Shown here piece by piece: positions 23,735 to 32,072 of a stretch of DNA of 64,000 nucleotides (position 1 is the first letter of the stretch; each line of letters starts with the position of its first letter). The stretch covers positions 1 through 64,000 of the forward strand of contig JAZRTK010000010.1 in the NCBI GenBank assembly GCA_045651985.1, read 5' to 3'. Source of the DNA: SIG710 sp045651985 (lineage in GTDB: Bacteria; Bacillota; Clostridia; Oscillospirales; CAG-272). A program made the translations under genes and the position numbers. The notes under the pieces were generated by a model. It did no database searches, was not told the DNA's origin, and saw nothing but the letters and a program-made list of their open reading frames with translations.

Positions 23735-24387
23735 AGATCACATTCCGTGCGCATTTTTGCGATCACCGCGCGGGGCTTGGGTGAACGGAAGATGGCGGAG
23801 CCCGCAACGATAACGTTTGCGCCGTTTGCGGAAGCCAGCCATACGTTTTCGGCTGTGATCCCGCCGTCGACCTCGACGTTGGTTGCAAGTCCTCTCGCCG
23901 TTATCTCTCGGCGGAGCAGACGGCACTTGTCAAGGGTCTCGGGGATCATCTTCTGACCGCCAAAACCGGGTTCTACCGTCATGACCAGCACCATGTCAAG
24001 TCGATCAAGGTAAGGGAGGAGAACCTCCGCAGGTGTTTTGGGCGAGACTGCCATGGCTACTTTCACGTCGTGGTCGTGAACGTATTCGATTATCTCGTCA
24101 GCCTTTTCGGTCGCTTCGTAGTGGAAGCAGATAATGTCTGCTCCCGCCTTTATGTAGTCGTCAATGTAGCGCTCGGGCTTTTCGATCATCAGGTGGACGT
24201 CGAAGAGCAGCTTGCTCTGCTTTCTCACCGAAGCGATGACCGCAGGACCGAAGCTGATGTTGGGAACGAAAGCGCCGTCCATAACGTCAAGGTGCAGATA
24301 GTTTGCGCCGCAGGCTTCAATTTTCGTAACCTCCTCGCCAAGGCGAGAAAAATCGGCGGCGAGAACAGAGGGAGAAACGTAGATCAT
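23716..24387 (-). CDS. rpe: Ribulose-phosphate 3-epimerase
   Basis: Interconverts ribulose 5-phosphate and xylulose 5-phosphate in the pentose phosphate pathway. The start codon is the ATG after GAAAGGAAACCAAA. The 223-residue TIM barrel shows VSPSVLAADFSRL, LDVMDGAFVPNISFGP (metal Asp), the metal His in LFDVHLMIE, VEPGFGGQKM and VEVDGGI. The 3' end overlaps dapA convergently. rpiB of the same pathway is 1.4 kb upstream. Confidence 0.95.
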   Translation of the reverse strand: MIYVSPSVLAADFSRLGEEVTKIEACGANYLHLDVMDGAFVPNISFGPAVIASVRKQSKLLFDVHLMIEKPERYIDDYIKAGADIICFHYEATEKADEIIEYVHDHDVKVAMAVSPKTPAEVLLPYLDRLDMVLVMTVEPGFGGQKMIPETLDKCRLLRREITARGLATNVEVDGGITAENVWLASANGANVIVAGSAIFRSPKPRAVIAKMRTECDLHPFAG

Positions 24388-24587
24388 TTTGGTTTCCTTT
24401 CTTTGATGTGCCAAAGGTCGGGTCAAATCGACACCGCTCGGCATAAAATATGGAAAAGGGATTAATTTCCGTGGAAAATGAGCGTCTTTTTGCGGGGAAA
24501 GGCCGAAGAAAAGCAGGGAAGTGAGATTTTTTGCGTACTCCGCAAATAACGCAGGACCGAGACCGCCTTATTTGAGGCGGTTTCGTT

Positions 24588-25064
24588 TTATTTTTTGGCA
24601 AGCAGACATACAGCGTGGGCGGCGATTCCTTTTTTTTCGCCCGTAAATCCCAGCTTTTCCTCGGTGGTGGCCTTTACACTGACACAGTCGGCGTCTACGC
24701 CTATAGCGTCGGCAATATTTTTTCTCATCTGTTCAATATAAGGAGCAAACTTTGGCGCCTGGGCAAGAATCGTTGAATCAATATTTGATACAGCGTAGCC
24801 GTGGTTGCCTATGATCTTTGCCACCTGTCGCAAAAGCTCAATGCTGTCAGCACCCTTGTAGTGCTCGTCGGTATCGGGGAAATGCTTTCCGATGTCGCCC
24901 AGTGCCAAAGCGCCGAGCATTGAGTCCATTATGGCGTGAACAAGTACGTCCGCGTCGCTGTGACCCAGAAGTCCGACCTCGTATGGAATATTGACTCCGC
25001 CGATGATAAGCGGACGACCCTCTGTCAGACGGTGAACGTCGTATCCGTGACCTATTCTGAACAT
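24588..25064 (-). CDS. ispF: 2-C-methyl-D-erythritol 2,4-cyclodiphosphate synthase
   Basis: Makes the cyclic diphosphate of the MEP isoprenoid pathway. The 158 residues carry the zinc ligands in RIGHGYDVHRL (Asp8, His10) and GHSDADVLVHA (His42), plus the KATTEEKLGFTG signature. It overlaps ispD by 13 bases and is last in the tsaE-to-ispF operon. The 200 bases after it contain a GC hairpin near 24563-24584 with a T-run only on the plus strand, so the terminator is uncertain. Confidence 0.97.
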   Translation of the reverse strand: MFRIGHGYDVHRLTEGRPLIIGGVNIPYEVGLLGHSDADVLVHAIMDSMLGALALGDIGKHFPDTDEHYKGADSIELLRQVAKIIGNHGYAVSNIDSTILAQAPKFAPYIEQMRKNIADAIGVDADCVSVKATTEEKLGFTGEKKGIAAHAVCLLAKK

Positions 25065-25837
25065 TGGGAATTCACTTCCTTTCGTTCTGTCAAGATCCGC
25101 TCGGCGGTTTTAATGTCCCGTGCGGTGGTGATTTTGAGATTTTCGCCGGAACATTCTATCAGCTTGACCTTCTGGTTTATGCGCTCGCAAAGCATACAGT
25201 CGTCGGTGGCTTCAAAGCCCTCCTCACGGGCGGTGTAAGCGGCGGCGCAGTAAAGAGTACGTCGGAACACTTGGGGAGTTTGCGCCAAGCGCACCTTTGT
25301 ACGGTCAACGGTCTCGGAGATAAATCCCTTGGAATCGGATATCTTTACCGTGTCGAAGGCGGAAACGGAAGCCGTTGCTGCTCCGTACTTGTAAGCGGCA
25401 AGAAGCACCTTTTCTATCTCCTCGGGGGTGACAAGACAGCGCGCGCCGTCGTGTATAGCAACGAAATCCGCCTTTTCGTCCGTCGCGTTGAATCCGTTCA
25501 AGATCGATTCCTGGCGTGTGTCGCCGCCCTTTACGGCAACCTTAAACTTTGTGATCCCGTACTGTCGGGCAAAGTCCGCGTACCTGTCCACCTCGCCTTC
25601 CTTTGCCACCACCACGATCTCGGAGATCCTGGGACAGCTTTCAAAGGCAAGCAGGGTGTGGACGATAACGGGCAGACCGCAAATTGTCATCATTTGTTTT
25701 GTGACGTCACCGCCTAAGCGTGTTGAACTTCCGCCTGCGGCGATAATGGCAGAGACAAAATAGCTGTCTCTTTTGTTGCCGCCCGCGGTGTGAAACAGAT
25801 CGCCCAGGGTCGAGAAGAATTTGTTTATGTCAGCCAT
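25052..25837 (-). CDS. ispD: 2-C-methyl-D-erythritol 4-phosphate cytidylyltransferase
   Basis: Adds CMP to methylerythritol phosphate in the MEP pathway. The 261 residues start with about 25 residues not found in typical IspD (about 230), followed by the nucleotide loop IIAAGGSSTRLGGDVTKQ, then IHDGARCLVTPE and TDDCMLCE. The start overlaps the rpiB stop by one base, which supports it despite the extension. Partner of the adjacent ispF. Confidence 0.93.
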   Translation of the reverse strand: MADINKFFSTLGDLFHTAGGNKRDSYFVSAIIAAGGSSTRLGGDVTKQMMTICGLPVIVHTLLAFESCPRISEIVVVAKEGEVDRYADFARQYGITKFKVAVKGGDTRQESILNGFNATDEKADFVAIHDGARCLVTPEEIEKVLLAAYKYGAATASVSAFDTVKISDSKGFISETVDRTKVRLAQTPQVFRRTLYCAAAYTAREEGFEATDDCMLCERINQKVKLIECSGENLKITTARDIKTAERILTERKEVNSQCSE

Positions 25838-26298
25838 TATTTCAGCGCGTCGAAATTGCCTTCTTCGGTGGCGGTGATGAGATCAACTCGAGCAGCGTGT
25901 CTGCCCCCCTCGAATTCTGCCTCAAGGAACGCGTTCACAAGGTCCATAGCCACGCCGTAGCCCACAACTCTCGCGCCAAAGCAGAGAACGTTTGCATCGT
26001 TGTGGTTTCTGGTCAGTCTTGCGCTGAATACGTCGGAGCAGCAAGCTGCGCGGATCCCCTTGTGCTTGTTTGCGCAGAGGGACATTCCGATGCCTGTGCC
26101 GCAGATGAGGATTCCAAGCTCACGCTCGCCGCTCTGTATTTTCGTGCAAAGCTCGTGAGCGACAGCGGGATAAGAGCAGCTTTCTTCGGAATATGTTCCT
26201 ACGTCAAGGACGTCGTAGCCCGTATCCTTCAATGACGCGATCACTTGGTTCTTGAGCTGAAATCCTGCGTGGTCGCAGCCGATAACTATTTTTTTCAT
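25837..26298 (-). CDS. rpiB: Ribose-5-phosphate isomerase B
   Basis: Interconverts ribose and ribulose 5-phosphates (or allose analogues). The 153 residues have the RpiB fold marks: GCDHAGFQLK, GILICGTGIGMS (active-site Cys), HNDANVLCFGAR, and GGRHAARVDLI at the C-terminus. It lies between tsaB (26-base gap) and ispD in a compact operon. Confidence 0.95.
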   Translation of the reverse strand: MKKIVIGCDHAGFQLKNQVIASLKDTGYDVLDVGTYSEESCSYPAVAHELCTKIQSGERELGILICGTGIGMSLCANKHKGIRAACCSDVFSARLTRNHNDANVLCFGARVVGYGVAMDLVNAFLEAEFEGGRHAARVDLITATEEGNFDALK

Positions 26299-26324
26299 TT
26301 TTGTTTTCTCCTTTATGCCGTTTG

Positions 26325-27011
26325 TTAATTTCCGTTTTCTTTTTCCGCTCTCGTCCTCTCGGCCTGCGATGGGCGGAGATAAGTGGGAGCGATCAGCTCA
26401 TCGCTTGTGTACCTGCCCTCGCCGAACGCTTTGAGCGCGCACATGGCTACCGAATAGCCGTTCTGATGCATAAGAGGCTCGGGCACGTATTCGTACTTGC
26501 CCGTCAGCAGAAACGCGCCGTCACCGCAGATGCGGACAGGCTCGTTGTAGCTTTTTAGTTCTTCTTCAAGCTCTTCAACCCCCACAGCGCGGTCTGGACA
26601 AAGACGCTCAATGTTTCCCTTGCCGTCACAGCGGAATAGGGCGTTGTAGACCTGATTTCGCCGAGCGTTCATACAGGGGCAGAGAATACCTTCAAAGGAG
26701 CAGAGATTATACGCCAGCGCTTCGAGCGTTGAAACGCCCACGCAGGGCTTTTCGCGACCAAATGCAAGACCCTTTACCGTTGCCGCGCCGATTCGAACGC
26801 CCGTAAACGAGCCGGGACCCTCGGAAAGAGCGAAAAGCTCTACGTCGTCTACGGTCAGATTCGTTGCTTTGAGTGCCGATTCCACCATTGGGAGCAGGGT
26901 CTCGCTGTGGGTGTTTCCCGCGTTTACCGTGTAGCAGGAGAGCAGCTTTTTTCCGTCGCACACTGCCACAGACGCCACGACTGCCGTGCTGTCAAGTGCC
27001 AAAATTATCAT
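26325..27011 (-). CDS. tsaB: tRNA threonylcarbamoyladenosine protein TsaB
   Basis: A scaffold partner of TsaD in making t6A37 on ANN-decoding tRNAs. The 228-residue ASKHA-fold protein begins ILALDSTAVVASVAV and has the conserved SEGPGSFTGVRIGAATVKGLAF segment and CPCMNARRNQVY. It overlaps tsaE by four bases (ATGA). TsaD is not in the window. Confidence 0.95.
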   Translation of the reverse strand: MIILALDSTAVVASVAVCDGKKLLSCYTVNAGNTHSETLLPMVESALKATNLTVDDVELFALSEGPGSFTGVRIGAATVKGLAFGREKPCVGVSTLEALAYNLCSFEGILCPCMNARRNQVYNALFRCDGKGNIERLCPDRAVGVEELEEELKSYNEPVRICGDGAFLLTGKYEYVPEPLMHQNGYSVAMCALKAFGEGRYTSDELIAPTYLRPSQAERTRAEKENGN

Positions 27012-27469
27012 ATGTCCGCACCTCTCATAAGCTCAATTATGACCTCCCGACTGTCGGGATCGTCAAGGTCATTTTTTCTGATCTCTACCCGATAATAAGC
27101 GTCGGGCAGGGCATATTCAATGTTTTCCGTCCATTCGGTTATGCATATCCCCGCGCGGTCGGCGTAGTCGTAAAAGCCGATAGAGTAAAGATCGTCCTCT
27201 CCCGTTATTCTGTAAAGGTCGAAATGAAAGACGGAAAGAGGCTTTGCCTTGTACTCGTTGACAAGCGCAAAGGTTGGAGAGCGCACGGTGCTCTGAGGAG
27301 CTATTTCACCCGTAAAACCGCGCACAAATGCGGTCTTGCCAACGCCCAGGTCTCCATATAGTGCCACAAAGTGAGGTGCGCTTGCGTCTTCCTTTATAAT
27401 TTTTGCCAACTCCGCACCCAGAGATTCGGTCTGGGTTGCGGAATCGGTGATTTTCCTGAAAATAAGCAT
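27008..27469 (-). CDS. tsaE: tRNA threonylcarbamoyladenosine ATPase TsaE
   Basis: A small P-loop ATPase that drives the TsaB-TsaD-TsaE complex. Start set at MLIFRKITDS, giving 153 residues as in the family; the open frame upstream is AT-rich and lacks support. Visible motifs are Walker A GDLGVGKTAFVRG, SPTFALVNEY, HFDLYRI, and ITEWTENIEYALP. It is the first gene of the tsaE-tsaB-rpiB-ispD-ispF operon. Confidence 0.95.
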   Translation of the reverse strand: MLIFRKITDSATQTESLGAELAKIIKEDASAPHFVALYGDLGVGKTAFVRGFTGEIAPQSTVRSPTFALVNEYKAKPLSVFHFDLYRITGEDDLYSIGFYDYADRAGICITEWTENIEYALPDAYYRVEIRKNDLDDPDSREVIIELMRGADI

Positions 27470-27595
27470 TTTTTGCGTCCTTGTGAATATAGATAATATA
27501 TTATAGCACATTTTTGCGCGGGTGTAAATACAAAATATGAAAATTCTGAAAATAAGGATTATTTCACCAAAGTGTGATTTTTTTGCCAAAACCTC

Positions 27596-27624
27596 TTGAC
27601 AAAAGGGAAAAAGGATGGTAAAAT
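27596..27624 (+). promoter_or_regulatory. Promoter of the T-box operon
   Basis: TTGACA (27596-27601), 17 bases, TAAAAT (27619-27624), followed by the T-box leader. Confidence 0.85.
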
Positions 27625-27917
27625 GTTCGTATATTTTTTAAAAGCGTTGAAGAAATTATTCGCTTTCCCGAGGGCTACAGAGAGTCGGCGGTTGGTGTGA
27701 GCCGATGCGGTAGGTTAAGCGGAGTCTCGTTTCCGAGCTTGATGCCCGAATGAAAAGTAAGGTGTCACGGTCGCCCCGTTATCGGCTGAGAGCTTAAAGG
27801 ATTTTACACAGCCGAGAGCTCAAGAGTGATTCCTTGCCGCAAGGCGGGGTTTTAACAGGGTGGTACCGCGAAAAAGTATTTTCGTCCCTGAGGCTTTTAG
27901 CCTTGGGGACTTTTTGT
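27625..27917 (+). promoter_or_regulatory. T-box riboswitch leader with terminator
   Basis: A tRNA-sensing leader. Visible parts are the Stem I GA motif AGAGAG (27680-27685), the distal-loop pattern GGTTGGTGTGAG (27690-27701), the antiterminator box GGGTGGTACCGCG (27858-27870) and a terminator GTCCCTGAGGC/GCCTTGGGGAC with T-run (27884-27917). The specifier loop, between GGGC/GCCC and CTTT/AAAG pairings, reads GAATGA (27748-27753). The codon is either AUG (27750-27752) or, with a one-base shift, UGA. The variable base of the UGGN bulge is U, which expects a tRNA with discriminator A. That fits tRNA-Met better than tRNA-Trp (G73). A methionine sensor is therefore favoured but not proven. Confidence 0.9.
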
Positions 27918-27961
27918 TTTACAATCCAAGAAAGGAACGCCTTTTTGGCAAGGTGGAAAAA

Positions 27962-29377
27962 ATGAAACAGATATCAATTACGGATGTAACGATCAAGCAG
28001 TCGGGCAGGGGAGCAGGCTATCAGCTGAGCTTTCGCGAAAAGATAGAGCTTGCAAAGCTTCTCGACCGACTTCACGTTGACACGATTGAATTGAATCCCG
28101 TTGAAAATATCAAGGTCGATAGCCTTCTTATAAAATCGGTTTGCTCGGCGGTAAAGGAAAGCGCGGTTGCTGTTCCCGTTGGCATGGACGAGGGCAATAT
28201 CGACGCTATCTGGGCATCTATGGGCGAAGCAAAGCACCCGCGTCTTCAGGTACAGCTTCCCGTAAGTGCCGTTCAGATGGAATACATTGCGGGCAAGAAG
28301 CCGGCGGCGATGATAGAGCTTATCGGGGCGCTTGTTTCAAAGTGCAAGGCACTGTGTTCCGACGTTGAGTTTATCGCCGAGGACGCCACAAGAAGCGATA
28401 TGCAGTTCCTTTCCGAGGCTATAAAAACGGCAATTTCGGCAGGTGCGGCCACCGTTACAGTCTGCGACACCGCCGGAACCTCACTTCCTTCGGAATTTGA
28501 GGATTTTATTGAGAACATCACCGCAAACATTCCCGAGCTTTCGGGAGTTAGACTTGGCGTTTGCTGCTCTGACGCCCTGTCTATGGCAGACGGTTGCGCG
28601 GTTGCCTCTATCAAGGGCGGTGCGGTTGAGATCAAGGCGGCAGCTTACGGAGAAACGACCGTAAGTCTTGCCAATATCGTAAAGATCCTCTCCGCGAAGG
28701 CTGACGTGCTTGACACGGCGACCACCGTCAACGCAACGCAAATAAAGCGTATCACCGACCAAATCGACTGGATGTGCCGCACCGACCGCTCAAAGAACTC
28801 TCCGTTCGACAGCGGAGTTCAGAGCGTGGGCGAGTCGTATCTGAGCGAGCATGACGACCTTACCGCTGTTGCAAAAGCGGTGGCTCTTATGGGCTACGAG
28901 CTTTCCGACGAGGACAACGTGAAGGTCTTTGAGGCTTTCCAAAAGATCGCCGCAAAGAAAAAGACGGTAAGCGAAAAGGAGCTTGATGCAATCGTTGCGT
29001 CTGCCGCTTTGCAGGTTCCTCCCACATACAAGCTTGACGGATATATGATAAATACGGGCAACATCATCTCCGCCACCGCACATATAAAAATGGCGGAGGA
29101 CGGTAAGATGACCGAGGGTATCAGCATCGGAGACGGTCCTATTGACGCGGCGTTCCTTGCCATTGAGCAGATCGTCGGACGCCACTTCGAGCTTGACGAT
29201 TTCCAGATTCAGGCTGTTACCGAGGGCAGAGAGGCTATGGGCGAGTCTGTAGTAAAGCTTCGCAGCTCCGGAAAACTTTATTCGGGCAGAGGAATTTCCA
29301 CCGACATTATCGGTGCAAGTATCAATGCTTACATCAACGCCTTAAATAAGATCGTTTACGAAGAAAAAGAGAACTGA
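27962..29377 (+). CDS. 2-isopropylmalate-synthase-like protein lacking canonical catalytic residues
   Basis: A DRE-TIM (HMGL-like) barrel (about 1-270) followed by a LeuA-type allosteric/dimerisation domain (about 340-465), 471 residues. Alignable family segments are kept: FIAEDATRSDMQFL (135-150 region), TVCDTAGTSLPSEF and the C-terminal STDIIGASINAYINAL. But the catalytic RDG of real synthases reads KQS (residues 12-14), and the metal-binding HxHND reads VCCSD (200-204), so both metal histidines are gone. It therefore cannot be assumed to make isopropylmalate. The ATG follows GCAAGGTGG. It is first in a T-box operon, 15 bases before the TIM-barrel/acyl-CoA synthetase fusion. Confidence 0.8.
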   Translation: MKQISITDVTIKQSGRGAGYQLSFREKIELAKLLDRLHVDTIELNPVENIKVDSLLIKSVCSAVKESAVAVPVGMDEGNIDAIWASMGEAKHPRLQVQLPVSAVQMEYIAGKKPAAMIELIGALVSKCKALCSDVEFIAEDATRSDMQFLSEAIKTAISAGAATVTVCDTAGTSLPSEFEDFIENITANIPELSGVRLGVCCSDALSMADGCAVASIKGGAVEIKAAAYGETTVSLANIVKILSAKADVLDTATTVNATQIKRITDQIDWMCRTDRSKNSPFDSGVQSVGESYLSEHDDLTAVAKAVALMGYELSDEDNVKVFEAFQKIAAKKKTVSEKELDAIVASAALQVPPTYKLDGYMINTGNIISATAHIKMAEDGKMTEGISIGDGPIDAAFLAIEQIVGRHFELDDFQIQAVTEGREAMGESVVKLRSSGKLYSGRGISTDIIGASINAYINALNKIVYEEKEN

Positions 29378-29392
29378 AAGGTGTCTTGAAAG

Positions 29393-31906
29393 ATGAATTT
29401 ATCCTTTTCAACAAGAGGCTGGCAGGGCTTCAGCTTTGAAGAAAACATAGAGACCGCGACCCTCATGGGCTTTGGCGGAATTGAAATATATAACGTACAG
29501 AAAAGCCCCGAGCTTACCGACCGCGGCGGAGCGTTCCATAAGTATAACACGGCGGCGACCGTAAGACTTTTGCGCGAGAAAAAGCTCCGTATTCCTTGCT
29601 TTGACTCCTCCTGCGATATATCCATAAACGGTTGTATTGACGAAGCAAGAGCACTCATGAGTATTGCCCGCGACGCTCAGACCGAGCAGGTGTCGGTGGT
29701 TGCGCTGTCCGATAATTTTGATAACATTTACAAAAATCTTGAAACGCTTCTTTCCGACGCGGAAAAGCTCAAGATAACCATTCTGGTAAAGACCAGCGGA
29801 GTTTTCTCGGACACGGCAAGGTTGCGCGAGCTTCTTGACCGCTTTGCAAGCGATAATCTGGCGGCACTTTGGGACCCCACCCATACCTATTTTGACAATA
29901 ACGAGACCGCCGATACCACCATTAAAAATTTGGGCGCGTACGTGCGCCACGTGCACCTGCGCGACTCGCAGGACGGAAAAAATTACACCCTCATCGGCGA
30001 GGGGACTCTGCCTACGGCCGAGGTTATGCAGGCACTTGGCTCGGTAGACTATGACGGATTTATCTCTGCCGAGTGGAAGCCCCAATGGATGGAAGATATT
30101 GACGACAGGGAGATAATTTTCCCCTATTTTGTCAACTACATGAACCGCTTCGATTCCCCTCGCGGAAAGAAAAAGACGCTTTATGACAACAAGACCCACA
30201 CAGGCCAGTTCGTCTGGAAAAAGGACGAACTTATCACCGAGACCTTCCCACAGGTGCTTGATCGCATGGTTGAGGAATTCCCCGACCAGTACGCCTTCAA
30301 ATACACGACACTTGACTATACCAGAACCTACAGCGAGTTCCGCGATGACGTTGACAATTTTGCCCGCGCGCTGGTTTCTCTGGGCGTAAAGCGCGGAAGT
30401 AAGGTGGCGATTTGGGCTACAAACGTGCCCGCATGGTATATAACGTTCTGGGCGACCACAAAGATCGGTGCGGTGTTGGTTACCGTGAACACGGCGTATA
30501 AAATTCACGAGGCAGAGTACCTGCTTCGTCAGTCGGATACTCATACTCTTGTAATGATCGAAAACTGCCTTGATTCCGACTATCGCGGCATCATAAACGA
30601 GCTTTGCCCCGAACTTAAAGACACGAAGCCCGGTCAGCCTCTTCATTGCAGAAAGCTGCCTTTCCTGCGTAACGTAATTACCGTTGGATATAAGGAAAAG
30701 GGCTGCCTTGAATTCAATGAAGCTATGGACCGAGCGGACATGGTTCCCCTTGAGCAGGTGAACCGCATGGCATCTCAGGTACGCTCGGACGACGTGTGCA
30801 ATATGCAGTACACGTCTGGAACGACCGGCTTTCCCAAGGGCGTAATGCTAACCCACTATAACGTAGTAAACAACGGCAAATGTATCGGCGACCGCATGGA
30901 CCTTTCCACAGCCGACCGCATGATGATACAGGTGCCTATGTTCCATTGCTTTGGAATGGTGCTCTCCATGACCTCGTCTATGACACACGGTGCTACCATG
31001 TGCCCAATGCCTTATTTCTCGGCAAAGGTTTCCTTGGCTTGCATAAATCAGGAGAGGATCACCTGCTTTAACGGTGTTCCCACCATGTTTATCGCCATGT
31101 TCAACCACCCCGACTACAAGAACACCGATTTCTCACACATGAGAACGGGAATCATGGCAGGCTCGGGCTGCCCGCCTGAACTTATGAAGCGTGCGGCGCA
31201 GGACGATGAGATGCACATGACCGATATCGTCAGCGTTTACGGTCAGACCGAGTCTTCGCCTGGAAGTACCATGAGTGCCTGCGGTGACAGCCTTGAGCTT
31301 CGCACCGAGACCGTCGGCTACGCCTTCCCCCACGTTGAATGTAAGATAATCGATCCCGAAACGGGCGAGGAAGTGGGAGCGGGTGTCAACGGCGAGTTCT
31401 GCTCACGCGGTTACAATACGATGAAGGGCTATTATAAGATGCCACAGTCGACAGCGACGACAATTGACAGCGAGGGCTGGCTCCATTCGGGCGACCTTGC
31501 CATGCGCGACGAGGACGGAAACTACCGTATCACGGGACGCTTAAAGGACATGATAATACGCGGCGGCGAGAATATCTACCCCAAGGAAATAGAGGAATTT
31601 ATCTATACCCATAAAGCTGTCCGCGACGTTCAGGTCATCGGCGTGCCCGACAAGAAGTACGGCGAGGAGGCAATGGCTTGTATTATCCTCAAGGATGGCG
31701 AGAGTTGCACCGTCGAGGAGATGAACGAGTATATCAAGAGCCACATGGCGCGCCATAAAGTGCCCAAATATATTGAATTCGTTGACTCCTTCCCCATGAA
31801 CGCGGCAGGAAAGATACAGAAATATAAGATGCGTGAGGCTGCCATCGAAAGATTGGGTCTTGCTAACGCGGCAGGCATCGACACTGCAAAAAATAATAAT
31901 ATTTAG
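29393..31906 (+). CDS. Fusion of xylose-isomerase-like TIM barrel and acyl-CoA synthetase
   Basis: An 837-residue two-domain protein. Residues 1 to about 258 resemble the sugar phosphate isomerase/epimerase (AP endonuclease 2) family, with candidate metal ligands Asp161 and His164 (WDPTH), His186 or His188 (RHVHLRDS) and Glu227 (SAEW); the first family glutamate seems to be Lys133. Residues about 262-830 are a complete ANL adenylating enzyme: YTSGTTGFPKGV (about 472), YGQTES (about 615), HSGDLA, GRLKDMIIRGGENIYP and the catalytic lysine in GKIQKYK (about 805). The second domain probably activates a carboxylic acid as its CoA ester. The substrate is unknown. It follows the degenerate IPMS-like gene under T-box control and ends at a terminator. 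Confidence 0.85.
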   Translation: MNLSFSTRGWQGFSFEENIETATLMGFGGIEIYNVQKSPELTDRGGAFHKYNTAATVRLLREKKLRIPCFDSSCDISINGCIDEARALMSIARDAQTEQVSVVALSDNFDNIYKNLETLLSDAEKLKITILVKTSGVFSDTARLRELLDRFASDNLAALWDPTHTYFDNNETADTTIKNLGAYVRHVHLRDSQDGKNYTLIGEGTLPTAEVMQALGSVDYDGFISAEWKPQWMEDIDDREIIFPYFVNYMNRFDSPRGKKKTLYDNKTHTGQFVWKKDELITETFPQVLDRMVEEFPDQYAFKYTTLDYTRTYSEFRDDVDNFARALVSLGVKRGSKVAIWATNVPAWYITFWATTKIGAVLVTVNTAYKIHEAEYLLRQSDTHTLVMIENCLDSDYRGIINELCPELKDTKPGQPLHCRKLPFLRNVITVGYKEKGCLEFNEAMDRADMVPLEQVNRMASQVRSDDVCNMQYTSGTTGFPKGVMLTHYNVVNNGKCIGDRMDLSTADRMMIQVPMFHCFGMVLSMTSSMTHGATMCPMPYFSAKVSLACINQERITCFNGVPTMFIAMFNHPDYKNTDFSHMRTGIMAGSGCPPELMKRAAQDDEMHMTDIVSVYGQTESSPGSTMSACGDSLELRTETVGYAFPHVECKIIDPETGEEVGAGVNGEFCSRGYNTMKGYYKMPQSTATTIDSEGWLHSGDLAMRDEDGNYRITGRLKDMIIRGGENIYPKEIEEFIYTHKAVRDVQVIGVPDKKYGEEAMACIILKDGESCTVEEMNEYIKSHMARHKVPKYIEFVDSFPMNAAGKIQKYKMREAAIERLGLANAAGIDTAKNNNI

Positions 31907-31910
31907 TTTT

Positions 31911-31943
31911 AAGATCCCCGACCGACCCGTCGGGGATCTTTTC
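31911..31943 (+). terminator. Terminator of the T-box operon
   Basis: A 12-bp perfect stem AAGATCCCCGAC/GTCGGGGATCTT and T-run, four bases after the stop. Confidence 0.9.
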
Positions 31944-32014
31944 ATTGTTTGTCTCCTTTGCGGTCATTGCTTTAATTATATTTGATGATCTTTGAGAAGT
32001 CGATAAAATATCTA

Positions 32015-32042
32015 TTGATTTTGTGAAAAAAACAGGTATAAT
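32015..32042 (+). promoter_or_regulatory. Promoter of pepT
   Basis: TTGATT (32015-32020), 16 bases, TATAAT (32037-32042). Confidence 0.75.
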
Positions 32043-32072
32043 ATAAGTAACTTACCCGAAAGGACGGTTTTT

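Noticed and set aside
27962..29377. Annotation as leuA, a working 2-isopropylmalate synthase
   Set aside because: The RDG and HxH residues required for catalysis and metal binding are replaced, and the T-box does not show a leucine codon.
29408..30646. 412-codon minus-strand ORF opposite the fusion gene
   Set aside because: Antisense shadow of the TIM-barrel/acyl-CoA synthetase gene with no recognisable domain.
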